Shown: positions 1 to 8,083 of the stretch, piece by piece
How the letters are laid out: the number at the start of each line of letters is the position of its first letter
Position numbering within the stretch: position 1 is the stretch's first letter
NCBI RefSeq assembly: GCF_049478495.1
Contig: NZ_CP168083.1
Span: forward strand, 1,302,001 to 1,366,000
Length of the DNA: 64,000 nt
From: P36-A1 sp049478495
Lineage (GTDB): Bacteria; Bacillota_I; Bacilli_A; JAJDGJ01
Direction of reading: 5' to 3'
Translations under genes and position numbers: made by a program
The notes under the pieces: model-generated
Database searches by the model: none
Told to the model about the DNA's origin: nothing
The model's input: only the letters and a program-made list of their open reading frames with translations

Positions 1-184
1 CACCTTTAAATTGTGTTCCATCATTCAATTCAATAAATCCAATTTTCCCATTATCTCTATTAGTTCTAATCCAACCTTGTAGTGTAATTATATCTAATTC
101 TTCTAGTGTTTTTGATTCTAAGCTAGCTATTTCTTCATATAAATCACTAATTAATGCCTGCTCTGCTATGTAGTTATCAATCAT
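1..184 (-). CDS. asnS: Asparaginyl-tRNA synthetase, N-terminal part (cut by window edge)
   Basis: Only the first 61 codons are in the window; the gene continues past position 1. The enzyme charges tRNA-Asn in the cytoplasm. The visible protein starts MIDNYIAEQ and reaches the OB-fold anticodon-binding domain, with the string GWIRTNRDNGKIGFIELND that is typical of class IIb AsnRS. The ATG at 184 follows a strong AGGAGG ribosome-binding site 8 bases upstream. The T-box leader immediately upstream, with an AAC codon in its specifier region, independently supports the asparagine assignment. The identification is by recognition of the N-terminal domain and the leader, because the catalytic core is not visible. 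Confidence 0.9.
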   Translation of the reverse strand, partial: MIDNYIAEQALISDLYEEIASLESKTLEELDIITLQGWIRTNRDNGKIGFIELNDGTQFKG

Positions 185-239
185 ATAATAACCTCCTGTT
201 TATTTTATTTTATGTTAAATTTTTAGGTTTGTTTTCCAA

Positions 240-478
240 AATAAAAAAGGCACCCAAAATTAATTTAGGAACGAATTAATTTATTCGCGGTACCATCCTA
301 ATTCACTTAGTATTTTCTAAGTGCGCTCTAAAGCTGTAACGTTGCTAACGTGTCTTTCTACTCTAGTTCAAAAAACAAACTCTGGAGCGTTACCTACAAT
401 TAATTCTTTTCTGACTTTCACCAGCTTCAGAATCGCTTTACAAGAATATACTAATTGTAGACTTTCCTTCTTAGTCTT
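240..478 (-). promoter_or_regulatory. T-box riboswitch (Asn-type) upstream of asnS
   Basis: On the minus strand the leader contains the conserved T-box core AGGATGGTACCGCG (about 301-286). It is followed by GGTGCC and a run of T that can pair with the GGTACC of the T-box as a terminator (243-294). Upstream is a Stem I-like region closed by CTACAATTA/TAATTGTAG. Directly 3' of it lies GTAAC, whose AAC (389-391) is a plausible asparagine specifier codon. Uncharged tRNA-Asn would stabilise the antiterminator and allow asnS transcription. Confidence 0.9.
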
Positions 479-484
479 GTCGAT

Positions 485-513
485 ATTTTATCATATTGAT
501 TTGATATTTGCAA
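485..513 (-). promoter_or_regulatory. Promoter of the asnS T-box transcript
   Basis: The minus strand has TTGCAA (513-508), a 17-base spacer and TAAAAT (490-485), a good housekeeping sigma-factor promoter just after the end of the preceding gene. Transcription would start near 478, at the start of the T-box. Confidence 0.6.
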
Positions 514-521
514 CTCTTATA

Positions 522-1064
522 CTATGAAAATGGTTCAGCTTCTAATAGTGATTCGATGAAAATATCATCAATTTTTTCATTTGTACTTTGTATTGTATCA
601 TGTAACTGATGACCTTTGATATCATCCATTTTTGATAGATGATATTCTAAATCATGGTTTTCATCTACTTCGATTGCATTAATATATTGATTAAATTCAT
701 TGGCTGCTTTTATTACTATATTTTCATACTCTTTTATATCTAGATATTCACATGCTACCATGATTTCAACATCATCATTAAACAGTTGTAAAAAGATAAA
801 ATTAGAAAATATAAAGTCTGCTTGTGTTAATATTGCTTCTAATCCTTCATCATCTTCTACTTCTATTTCAAATAAAGTTTCATTATTTATTTCTTTGATA
901 TTACTTTTTATATCTACTAGTCCATTATCAAAGTCTACTGCTATCATTATACGATAATATCCTTGTGTTATTAATTGTAAATCATAGATTTCTGAATTTT
1001 TAAACTCCTGTTTTATTTTTACACATGTCATCTCTTCAATTAATTGTTTTTTTATGTAATCCAT
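522..1064 (-). CDS. Hypothetical protein, acidic, 180 aa
   Basis: I do not recognise this protein. It is soluble, rich in Asp, Glu, Asn and Ile, with no signal peptide or membrane segment. It opens MDYIKKQLIEEMTCVKIKQE. A beta-rich stretch around residues 30-80 (QLITQGYYRIMIAVDFDNG and following) precedes a more helical C-terminal half. The ATG follows GGGGAG at good spacing. The gene stands between the terminator near 1091-1115 and the asnS promoter, so it is probably a single transcription unit. Codon use matches the neighbours. Confidence 0.75.
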   Translation of the reverse strand: MDYIKKQLIEEMTCVKIKQEFKNSEIYDLQLITQGYYRIMIAVDFDNGLVDIKSNIKEINNETLFEIEVEDDEGLEAILTQADFIFSNFIFLQLFNDDVEIMVACEYLDIKEYENIVIKAANEFNQYINAIEVDENHDLEYHLSKMDDIKGHQLHDTIQSTNEKIDDIFIESLLEAEPFS

Positions 1065-1090
1065 AATTCTCCCCTATTTCTTAAATATTT

Positions 1091-1115
1091 AAAAGGCTAG
1101 TTTTAGCTAGCCTTA
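1091..1115 (-). terminator. Hairpin terminator after the 123-aa repeat protein
   Basis: AAGGCTAG and CTAGCCTT form a perfect 8-bp stem, followed on the minus strand by TTTTAAAT. It would end the malY-like operon. Confidence 0.6.
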
Positions 1116-1129
1116 TTATACACTACATC

Positions 1130-1501
1130 TTATAATTTGTTAATGTTTCCAATTGGACTACTATCGCTTGTTTGATTTGAACATGCATTTTGATCATTTG
1201 GAATTTTTGAACTATCTACATAATCATCATTTGGTGAGTCGAATAACTGATCATCACCTGTTAAATCTGATTCAGTATTGGTAAATGTTGGTTTTGAAAC
1301 ACTCTTTGCTTTTGATCTAGCAATTTCATCTACTGTTGATGAGACTTGACCTGCTGTTGGCTCTACATCATCAATATTTGGTAGTGGCACTGAGTCATTT
1401 GTAACATTTGAACATGCATTTTGATCATTTGGTATTTTTGAACTATCTACATAGTCCTCGTTTGGGCTTTGGTTAATCATTCCATCATTGTTATTTATCA
1501 T
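1130..1501 (-). CDS. Small hydrophilic protein with an internal 20-residue duplication
   Basis: This is an unrecognised 123-aa protein, very rich in Asn, Asp, Ser and Pro, with no signal peptide or membrane segment. Its striking feature is an almost exact duplication: SPNEDYVDSSKIPNDQNACS near residues 12-31 and SPNDDYVDSSKIPNDQNACS near residues 89-108. Each copy contributes one cysteine, the only cysteines in the protein. A good ribosome-binding site (CGGAGAG) precedes the ATG. The gene lies 18 bases after the MalY-like aminotransferase and is probably co-transcribed with it. It is likely intrinsically disordered and may be a binding or modification substrate; the function is unknown. Confidence 0.7.
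   Translation of the reverse strand: MINNNDGMINQSPNEDYVDSSKIPNDQNACSNVTNDSVPLPNIDDVEPTAGQVSSTVDEIARSKAKSVSKPTFTNTESDLTGDDQLFDSPNDDYVDSSKIPNDQNACSNQTSDSSPIGNINKL
1176..1238. repeat. Internal repeat unit A of the 123-aa protein gene
   Basis: This stretch of about 62 bases is nearly identical to 1407-1468. Most of the few differences fall at one end of the unit, which points to a fairly recent duplication within the gene. Confidence 0.8.
1407..1468. repeat. Internal repeat unit B of the 123-aa protein gene
   Basis: This is the direct-repeat partner of 1176-1238 and encodes the N-terminal copy of the DYVDSSKIPNDQNACSN motif. Confidence 0.8.
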
Positions 1502-1519
1502 ATTTATCTCTCCGATCTT

Positions 1520-2698
1520 TTATTTTAATGCTTTTGTAATTCTATATATACTTTCTTTAATGGTTGTTTTAGATGTTGCTAAGTTTATTCTAAAATAGCC
1601 TTCTCCACCTAAACCAAATAAAGTTCCATCTTGTAATAATATTTTACCTTTTTCTATAAGCTTTTCTAAAACTACTTCATTGCTTCCATAAGCGCTTAAG
1701 TCTAGCCATCCTAAATAAGTTCCTTGAGCTATATTTATCTTTGCTTTTGGCAGTGCTTTTTCTATTTCTTCTTTAAACATTTTAAAATTTTCATCTAGAT
1801 ATACTAGCAGTTGATTTAGCCACTCATCACCTTGTTCATAAGCTGCAATAGTACCAACTATACTTAATGGTTGCATACCACCTAATCCTTTACTCATTTT
1901 ATTCATGGTATTAAACCTATTTCGTAATTTTTCATCTTCAATTATAGCAAATGCTGTTGATAATCCTGGTATATTAAATGATTTTGATGGTGAAATTAAA
2001 CTTATTATTTGATTTCTATCTTGATGTTTTACAACATTAAATATTGGATTATGTTTTTCATTTTCTCTTATTAAATCACAATGTATTTCATCTACTATTA
2101 AATAAGTATTAGTTACTCTTGCTATTCTTATTACTTCAGCTAAATCATCTTTTGACCAAACTCGACCTACTGGATTATGTGGTGAACACAACAGTATTAC
2201 TTTATTTTCACCCTTACTAGCAAGTTTTCTTAAATCTACTAAGTCCATTTGATAACTTCCATCTTTTAATATAAGTTTATTGTTTGCTACAACTCGATTA
2301 TTTCCTTTAATGAGATTAAAAAAAGGTGTATATACTGGTGATTGTATTATAACTCCTTCTTGTTCATCAGTTAGAAGTTGAATTAAATTTGAAATTGCTG
2401 GTAATATTGCTGGTGAAAAGCAAATACTATCTTTTAAGATATCCCAATCAAATCTTCGTTTATAATAGGTTAGTATTGCTTCATTTAAGCGATCTGTTGG
2501 CATACTATATCCTAGTAAATTCAGTTTTAAATAGTCTTTAATTGCATTTGATATTGGAGAAGCTATTTCAAAATCCATATCTGCAATCCACATTGGTAAG
2601 GTATCTTTTTCTGCTCTTTGATCTAATGTGTTCATAAAATCCCATTTTGTACTATAGGTGTTATGTCGATCTATTACTTTATCAAAGTCATATTTCAT
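1520..2698 (-). CDS. MalY/PatB-family PLP-dependent aminotransferase (cystathionine beta-lyase type)
   Basis: The product is a fold-type I PLP enzyme of 392 aa, full length for the MalY/PatB group. That group usually cleaves cystathionine or cysteine conjugates to pyruvate, ammonia and a thiol. Visible landmarks are MWIADMDFE near residue 36 (a MalY/PatB signature), SPHNPVGRVW (substrate and phosphate region), IVDEIHCDL (cofactor-ring Asp) and SPSKSFNIPGL, whose Lys near residue 235 should form the Schiff base. It starts the operon with the 123-aa protein. Whether the natural substrate is cystathionine, or the protein acts partly as a regulator like E. coli MalY, cannot be told from sequence. 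Confidence 0.88.
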   Translation of the reverse strand: MKYDFDKVIDRHNTYSTKWDFMNTLDQRAEKDTLPMWIADMDFEIASPISNAIKDYLKLNLLGYSMPTDRLNEAILTYYKRRFDWDILKDSICFSPAILPAISNLIQLLTDEQEGVIIQSPVYTPFFNLIKGNNRVVANNKLILKDGSYQMDLVDLRKLASKGENKVILLCSPHNPVGRVWSKDDLAEVIRIARVTNTYLIVDEIHCDLIRENEKHNPIFNVVKHQDRNQIISLISPSKSFNIPGLSTAFAIIEDEKLRNRFNTMNKMSKGLGGMQPLSIVGTIAAYEQGDEWLNQLLVYLDENFKMFKEEIEKALPKAKINIAQGTYLGWLDLSAYGSNEVVLEKLIEKGKILLQDGTLFGLGGEGYFRINLATSKTTIKESIYRITKALK

Positions 2699-2786
2699 GT
2701 ATCCATCTCCTTTACTTTATATGTTTAGTATAACAAAAAGTACTAATTTTAGAAAATACTATGCCTTTTTGTTATTATCTTTTTTC

Positions 2787-3233
2787 TTAATTGTTTATTT
2801 GAGCCCAATTCATGATTTCTTGAAGACCATTTGTTATACTTATTGGATGTGTCTTACAAGTTAATAATTTTACTTTATTCATTGGATCTTCTTTTAGAAA
2901 ATCTTCTAAATCATTTTCATTATCCATTTTAATTATAACAAAACTCCCAAACTCTGTTAATTTTGGACCAAATAGTAGTATTTTATTTATTTTAATATAC
3001 CTATTTAAATAGTCTAAATGTTTTGCAATTGCCTCTTTGATTGCTACTACTTGTTTTCTCTCATTTTCATTTGCTATTCCTGCTTGTAGTAATTCATTTA
3101 TAGCATTTATCATTGCTTGACCATCTTTCATAAACTTATTTTGATCTGCATCTTTAATTGATTCACACATTAATCTTTCTAAAATTTCTACTACATCATC
3201 AGTATAGTCATATTCTACTATGTAATAATTCAT
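2787..3233 (-). CDS. Hypothetical protein with a YCII-like C-terminal part
   Basis: This is a 148-aa soluble protein. It starts MNYYIVEYDYTDDVVEIL, a short beta strand followed by helices. The C-terminal 50 residues (GSFVIIKMDNENDLEDFLKEDP, then a short CKTHPISI tail) resemble the ferredoxin-like YCII fold, in which a strand is followed by an alpha segment ending in EDP. Members of that family can be dehalogenases or other small enzymes, but most are uncharacterised, and the active-site His/Asp pair is not certain here. It is a single gene between two transcription units. The function is inferred only weakly. Confidence 0.65.
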   Translation of the reverse strand: MNYYIVEYDYTDDVVEILERLMCESIKDADQNKFMKDGQAMINAINELLQAGIANENERKQVVAIKEAIAKHLDYLNRYIKINKILLFGPKLTEFGSFVIIKMDNENDLEDFLKEDPMNKVKLLTCKTHPISITNGLQEIMNWAQINN

Positions 3234-3349
3234 TATAATCCCTCCATTATTTATATTTGTTCTTTTTTATTTTAACATTATACTTTAATCTGTTTCTTAT
3301 AATTAGCACTATATTTTAAATAATAGTTTCTTTGATTTACTATAAGACA

Positions 3350-3379
3350 AAAAAGTGAGTTCTGTGTGAACTCACTTTT
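3350..3379 (-). terminator. Intrinsic terminator of the ybhN-GT-recX-yhaM operon
   Basis: AAAAGTGAGTTC and GAACTCACTTTT form a 12-bp perfect stem with a 5-base loop. On the minus strand it ends in a run of T, just 17 bases after the yhaM stop. Confidence 0.85.
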
Positions 3380-3396
3380 ACTTATTCTTATTTTGT

Positions 3397-4338
3397 TTAT
3401 TTATTTTCTTTATATTTATAAAAAGATCTGTTTTCTAATGGAAAGACTCTAGGACTAAATGTTCCTGGATCTATTGATTCATATACTTTATCTAAAGTGT
3501 CCATTCTAGCATCTATATTATCTATATAGTTTATAAGTTCTGCTTCTCTTGTCATTGGTAAGACTGGAGAACCATATTCTAATTTTCCATGATGTGATAG
3601 TATCATATGTTCTAAGATCATTGTTTGTTCTAAGTCTTCAACTTTAAATGCTTTAGCAATGCATAATAGTTCTGAATGTACTATTGATATATGTCCTAAT
3701 AACTTACCTTTTATTGTATATTCTGTTGCTACAACTCCACTAAGCTCTTCTATTTTTCCTAAATCATGCATTATTATTCCAGCATATAAATAATCTTTGT
3801 TTATTTGAGGATAAAGTTTTTTTAATGCACTTGCAAGTTTAAGCATTGAAACTGTATGGTATGCTAAGCCACCATGATATGCATGGTGATTTTTAGAAGC
3901 TGCTGGATAATCAAATAGATTTTCATGGTATTTATTCAACATTGCTTTTACAAGTTTTTGTATTACTTCATCATTAATTTCTGAGATGAAGTGTTGTAGT
4001 AATTGATGCATTTCCTCTTTTGATAATACAGCTGTTTTAATGTAGTTACTCATATCGATTGTTGCAGAATCTACTATTTCAATTTTTTCTAATTTTAACT
4101 GTAAATTATCTCGATAATCAATAACATTAGCTTTTACTTTTATAAACATTCCTGTTTTTATTGTATCTAATAATTCTTTATTAATTTGCCATAATTTACT
4201 ATCGATTTCATTTGTTTTATCTTGTAATTTAAGGCTTAAATAATCATTTCCTGATGTTGTTTTTCCTTTTACTAAATTTGATATTAAGTAGATATCTTCT
4301 ATTTTATCTCCTTCAGCAAATTCATTAATGTATTTCAT
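3397..4338 (-). CDS. yhaM: YhaM-like 3'-5' exoribonuclease (OB fold plus HD domain)
   Basis: The 313-aa length matches YhaM (about 314 aa). An N-terminal OB-type nucleic-acid-binding domain (residues about 10-95, with GNDYLSLKLQDKTNEIDSKLW) is followed by an HD phosphohydrolase domain. Metal-binding elements are H in HAYHGGLAYHTV (about residue 150-160), MHDLGKIEEL (the HD pair) and HMILSHHGKLEYG. The family degrades RNA or single-stranded DNA from the 3' end with Mn2+. It is the last gene of its operon and overlaps the recX stop region by 14 bases, indicating translational coupling. Confidence 0.9.
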   Translation of the reverse strand: MKYINEFAEGDKIEDIYLISNLVKGKTTSGNDYLSLKLQDKTNEIDSKLWQINKELLDTIKTGMFIKVKANVIDYRDNLQLKLEKIEIVDSATIDMSNYIKTAVLSKEEMHQLLQHFISEINDEVIQKLVKAMLNKYHENLFDYPAASKNHHAYHGGLAYHTVSMLKLASALKKLYPQINKDYLYAGIIMHDLGKIEELSGVVATEYTIKGKLLGHISIVHSELLCIAKAFKVEDLEQTMILEHMILSHHGKLEYGSPVLPMTREAELINYIDNIDARMDTLDKVYESIDPGTFSPRVFPLENRSFYKYKENK

Positions 4339-5128
4339 TTTCTATTAACTCCTCTATTTTTTGCAGTATACTATTTTTATCATAACCTTTTTGATATAAT
4401 TTTGCATATATATTTGATTTAAGCTTATATCCTGTATACTTATTTGCATATTTCTTGTAAAGTTGTCTTGCATCTTTATCTAAATTTTCTAAATCTTCTT
4501 CTTCATCAATTTGATATAATGTTTGTTTTATTATTGACATATCAAAGCCTTGTGTTTTCATTTTATTGATAAATTTTTGATTGTATTCTCTTTTGTTCTT
4601 ACTCTTATAAAAACCACTTACATATTTTTTTTCTAATATCTCTTTTTGTTGTTGTTCAGTTAGCTTGATATTTGTATTAATACCTTTTTCATATAATTTA
4701 TTTTTTATATAAAGTGGTCCATAACCCTCTCTAACTTTTTGAGCTATATATGATTCTTGAAAGGCTTTATCATCAAGTAGTTTTATTTTCTTTAAATATT
4801 GGACTACTTGTATTATTATATCTTTATCATATTGTTTGTTTTCTAATTTATCTTGCAACATTTTACTAGTAATAAAACGTTTGCTTGTAATATCAACTGC
4901 ATATTCTAAGACTTGATAGTATATTCCTTTTTCTTTTAGTATTTCATAATCTGTACTAGAAATTTCTTGATCTTTATATAATTTAAACTCAAAAATATCA
5001 TCTTCATTAACAATTATTGTTTCATGATTTTCTATTTCTAACTTATAAAATCTTTTTGTTTTTGATAGCGATTTTATTTTGTATGTTATTATTTTTGATT
5101 TTTTTACTTCTAAGATTTCTGATTGCAT
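4325..5128 (-). CDS. recX: Regulatory protein RecX
   Basis: At 267 aa this is in the long class of RecX found in Bacillota. RecX binds RecA filaments and modulates homologous recombination. The all-helical repeats are recognisable: IAQKVREGYGPLYIKNKLYEKGI (first repeat) and later KNKREYNQKFINKMKTQGFD and YKLKSNIYAKLYQKGYDKNSI. The only Met near the N-terminus is at 5128, preceded by GGTGGTG. This start makes the gene overlap the upstream glycosyltransferase by 86 bases, which is unusually long but appears genuine because both reading frames look protein-like to their ends. Confidence 0.85.
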   Translation of the reverse strand: MQSEILEVKKSKIITYKIKSLSKTKRFYKLEIENHETIIVNEDDIFEFKLYKDQEISSTDYEILKEKGIYYQVLEYAVDITSKRFITSKMLQDKLENKQYDKDIIIQVVQYLKKIKLLDDKAFQESYIAQKVREGYGPLYIKNKLYEKGINTNIKLTEQQQKEILEKKYVSGFYKSKNKREYNQKFINKMKTQGFDMSIIKQTLYQIDEEEDLENLDKDARQLYKKYANKYTGYKLKSNIYAKLYQKGYDKNSILQKIEELIENEIH

Positions 5129-6284
5129 TGTTATACACCACCATTATTTGTTTATAAAATAGTTCACTTGAATATTCTGTTGATTTATTTAATGCATTTT
5201 CTACTAGTTTTTCATATGTTTGTTTATCTATATTTGATAATTGAAGTATTTTTGAGGCTAATTCATTATAACTATCAATATAATAACCAGTTTTGTCTTC
5301 AATAACTAAACTTTCTAAGTTTTTATCATAACGACAAATAACTGGCAATCCTGAGGCCATAGCTTCAATAAATGTTAATCCTTGTGTTTCTGATGTTGAT
5401 GTTGAAACAAAAACATTTGCACATTGATACATCATTGCTACTTTTTCATGAACTACTTTTCCTACTGTATATACTATTTCTTCAAGTTTATTATCTACTA
5501 TCATTTTTTTTATGGTTTCTAAACTTGGTCCATCTCCAACTATCAGTAACTTTACATTATTTATATTTTGTTTTTTTATTTCAATAAATGCTTTCACTAT
5601 TTCATCTGTATTCTTTTCTGGTGCTATTCTTCCTATATTGATTACTACAAAATCATCTTTTTTTATATTATATGCATTTCTTACTTCTTGTAATTGTTCT
5701 TCTGTATATAAGTCTTTTTTAAATTTTGATAGATCTATTCCAGTAGGGATTACATTTATTGTATTATTTACTCCATATCTTAACAAGGCATCTGCCGTTT
5801 TAAATGATGGTACTATTAATTCTGTTGTATTATCAGCATAAAACTTTGTTCCTGTATCTATTAACTTTTTTAAAGGTTTTTCAAAATGTCCGTTAGTATA
5901 TTTGGTTACATAATGAGTATAATCTTCATACATTGTATGATAGGTATACACTAATGGTATATCTAATTGTCTTGCAGCTATACGTGCAAAAATACCCACA
6001 CCATATTCTGTGTGAGCATGAATAATGTTTAAATCTAAATTATGTAAATATTGAATAACATTTCTTGAATAGAATCCTGAAAGGTTATAACCATATAATT
6101 TTTTTATTGATATTCCAGGTAATTTAATTAAGTTACCTTCTCTTGTGATTCTTGTATTGTTTGATGAAGTTACTATATAGACCTCGTGTTTATTTTTCTT
6201 GAGCTCTTCTTCTAGAATACGAACTGATGTAACTACACCATTGATATCAGGAGAATATGTATCTGTAAAGATTGCTACTCTCAT
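5043..6284 (-). CDS. Glycosyltransferase family 4, probably glycolipid glucosyltransferase
   Basis: The protein has 413 aa. It starts MRVAIFTDTYSPDINGVVTS, the standard opening of GT4 enzymes that make mono- or diglucosyl-diacylglycerol in Bacillota. A nucleotide-sugar domain follows, with NIGRIAPEKNTDEIVKAF, then the E-x7-E motif region SETQGLTFIEAMASGLPV near residues 300-320. The C-terminus is a Lys/Asn-rich tail that may contact the membrane surface. It follows a YbhN-like membrane protein with a 1-base stop/start overlap, which supports a cell-envelope lipid role. The exact sugar and acceptor cannot be read from the sequence. Confidence 0.85.
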   Translation of the reverse strand: MRVAIFTDTYSPDINGVVTSVRILEEELKKNKHEVYIVTSSNNTRITREGNLIKLPGISIKKLYGYNLSGFYSRNVIQYLHNLDLNIIHAHTEYGVGIFARIAARQLDIPLVYTYHTMYEDYTHYVTKYTNGHFEKPLKKLIDTGTKFYADNTTELIVPSFKTADALLRYGVNNTINVIPTGIDLSKFKKDLYTEEQLQEVRNAYNIKKDDFVVINIGRIAPEKNTDEIVKAFIEIKKQNINNVKLLIVGDGPSLETIKKMIVDNKLEEIVYTVGKVVHEKVAMMYQCANVFVSTSTSETQGLTFIEAMASGLPVICRYDKNLESLVIEDKTGYYIDSYNELASKILQLSNIDKQTYEKLVENALNKSTEYSSELFYKQIMVVYNNAIRNLRSKKIKNNNIQNKIAIKNKKIL

Positions 6285-7303
6285 TAATCTTCAACTCCCT
6301 TTTTCAATTCTTTTACATTAGCAAATATCACAAAGCCTACTATCATTACTAAGTAATATGTTAGAAAACGCCATAATAACATTACTGATGTTGTGGCAAC
6401 TCCAAACACTGGCCCTAATAATAACATAAATGTTCCTTCAGTTCCTCCTGCTGCTCCAGGTAGTGGAATAAATGATGCAATCATAAAGACAAAAGCTGTT
6501 AATATGATTATATTCATTAGTTGTGAGGGATCTAAATGTAAGTTTAATGCTTTAGCTGCAAAAAATGGAATTGAATAAAAAGTAAATATTTTTAAGGTAT
6601 CTATACCAACTCTGTGTATCATTATATCTTTATGTAATAGTAAAGTATTAAATTCATCTCTAAATAGTTGTAACCATATTTTGGCAGAATTCTTTTTTTC
6701 TTCTACATTTTTTAGAATTTTAATCTTTCCTAAAAAAGGAATGATTGTTCCAAATATAAAGCGATGAAATTTTTCTGAAAAAGCTGTTAAAAACAGTCCT
6801 ACTATAACTACCAAGTTTATGAAAAAACCTAAGAATACTAAATTAAATATTGCATCAAATGTTACTGATAGTTTAGCATAGTTAAATAGTAATGCTAAAG
6901 CTCCAAAAATTACTAATACACTTTGCCAAGATATAAAACTTAACATTAACATACTAGCTGATCTGTTTGAAGGTACTTTTTGTTTAGTAAACAATAATAC
7001 TTGTGCAAATTGTCCACCACTTGCAAACGGCGTAATTGCGCTAAAGAAAGCCCCTGTTTGTTGAGCATCAATAGCATTTCTAAACGTATAGTTTTTATCA
7101 AATCTTCGACAATAATAATATATAAAATAAGCATCAAGTAAGTTGTACATTATCATTATAACTAGGGCAATGATAAACCAAAATATATTTATATTTGAAA
7201 ACATTTTAATAATATTCTCATAATCATTCTTAAATGAAAATACCATTACTACAAATGTAATAGCTACTATAATCGCAAAATTTCTTTTTGTTTTTTTATC
7301 CAT
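6284..7303 (-). CDS. Lysylphosphatidylglycerol synthase TM-domain / flippase-like membrane protein (YbhN, UPF0104)
   Basis: This is a 339-aa integral membrane protein with about eight hydrophobic segments. The first is at residues 9-25. A conserved glycine-rich stretch, FIPLPGAAGGTEGTFMLLLG, near residue 280 is typical of the MprF flippase-like/YbhN family. The family is linked to flipping or transfer of lipids; there is no LPG-synthase catalytic domain here. The ATG follows CAGGGGGATTAG. It is the first gene of the operon with the GT4 glycosyltransferase, so a role in glycolipid or lipoteichoic-acid precursor handling is a reasonable inference. Confidence 0.82.
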   Translation of the reverse strand: MDKKTKRNFAIIVAITFVVMVFSFKNDYENIIKMFSNINIFWFIIALVIMIMYNLLDAYFIYYYCRRFDKNYTFRNAIDAQQTGAFFSAITPFASGGQFAQVLLFTKQKVPSNRSASMLMLSFISWQSVLVIFGALALLFNYAKLSVTFDAIFNLVFLGFFINLVVIVGLFLTAFSEKFHRFIFGTIIPFLGKIKILKNVEEKKNSAKIWLQLFRDEFNTLLLHKDIMIHRVGIDTLKIFTFYSIPFFAAKALNLHLDPSQLMNIIILTAFVFMIASFIPLPGAAGGTEGTFMLLLGPVFGVATTSVMLLWRFLTYYLVMIVGFVIFANVKELKKGVED

Positions 7304-7396
7304 CTAATCCCCCTGTTTCTTTAAATATTTTACCTTATTTATTCTTTTAGTTCAAATAAATACAGTGAACATTAAAAAAATGTAAGATTAAACAGA

Positions 7397-8083
7397 CTAT
7401 CTTTTCAAATTTTTAAGTTTATTTTCAGCATTTTTATAATTTGGTAAATAAATACTTACTAAGTTATAAAACTTTTTTGAATGATTTGGTATGATAAAGT
7501 GTGCTAATTCATGCACTATTACATAATCAATACACTCTTGATCATAATGAAGTAACATAGAAGATAATACTACTTCATTTCTTTTATAATAACATGTTCC
7601 ATACTTTGAAATCATCTTTCGCACTTTTAATTTCGGTAAAAAATCAATGTGTTGAAAAGACTGTACTATCTCAAAAAATCTTTTTTCTAATATTTTTTTT
7701 GCAGATTCAACCATAAACTTATCAACTAGTTTGTTAATTACTTCTTTATCGTTGATATCCTTTACCATTATATATAAGTATTCTTTTTCTATAAATGCTA
7801 TTTGGTTACCATTTGTTTTTTTCACTTGGATAGTATATTGATTGTCAAGATAGTTTATAATATCATTATTTTGGTAGCCACTCTTTTTCATTTTTTCTAA
7901 ATCATACTTATTTTCTATCCTATCTATATATTGATCTATAAATGGTAGTAACTGCTCTTTGTTAGTATGATAAGGTGTTGTAATTAATAGTGAGCCATCT
8001 GTTTTCATTCTAATATAAGTATTTTTATTTTTTGATTTTTTATCTATTACAACATAATAATTACGATGTTTAAAACTATCCAT
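7397..8083 (-). CDS. YgjP-like zinc metallopeptidase-domain protein (DUF45)
   Basis: This 228-aa protein carries the YgjP-type zinc site: VIVHELAHFIIPNHSKKFY near residues 185-203. It contains the HExxH pair, and the third ligand is probably the later His of NHSKKF. Upstream, SKYGTCYYKRNEVVLSS corresponds to the family SRWGSCS-type motif. The N-terminal part is beta-rich, as usual. Family members are often called UTP pyrophosphatase or M48-like, but activity is not well established. It overlaps the dUTPase stop (TAATG), so the two are co-transcribed. Confidence 0.85.
   Translation of the reverse strand: MDSFKHRNYYVVIDKKSKNKNTYIRMKTDGSLLITTPYHTNKEQLLPFIDQYIDRIENKYDLEKMKKSGYQNNDIINYLDNQYTIQVKKTNGNQIAFIEKEYLYIMVKDINDKEVINKLVDKFMVESAKKILEKRFFEIVQSFQHIDFLPKLKVRKMISKYGTCYYKRNEVVLSSMLLHYDQECIDYVIVHELAHFIIPNHSKKFYNLVSIYLPNYKNAENKLKNLKR

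Noticed and set aside
321..527. Plus-strand ORF of 68 aa
   Set aside because: It lies antisense to the asnS T-box and has no ribosome-binding site.
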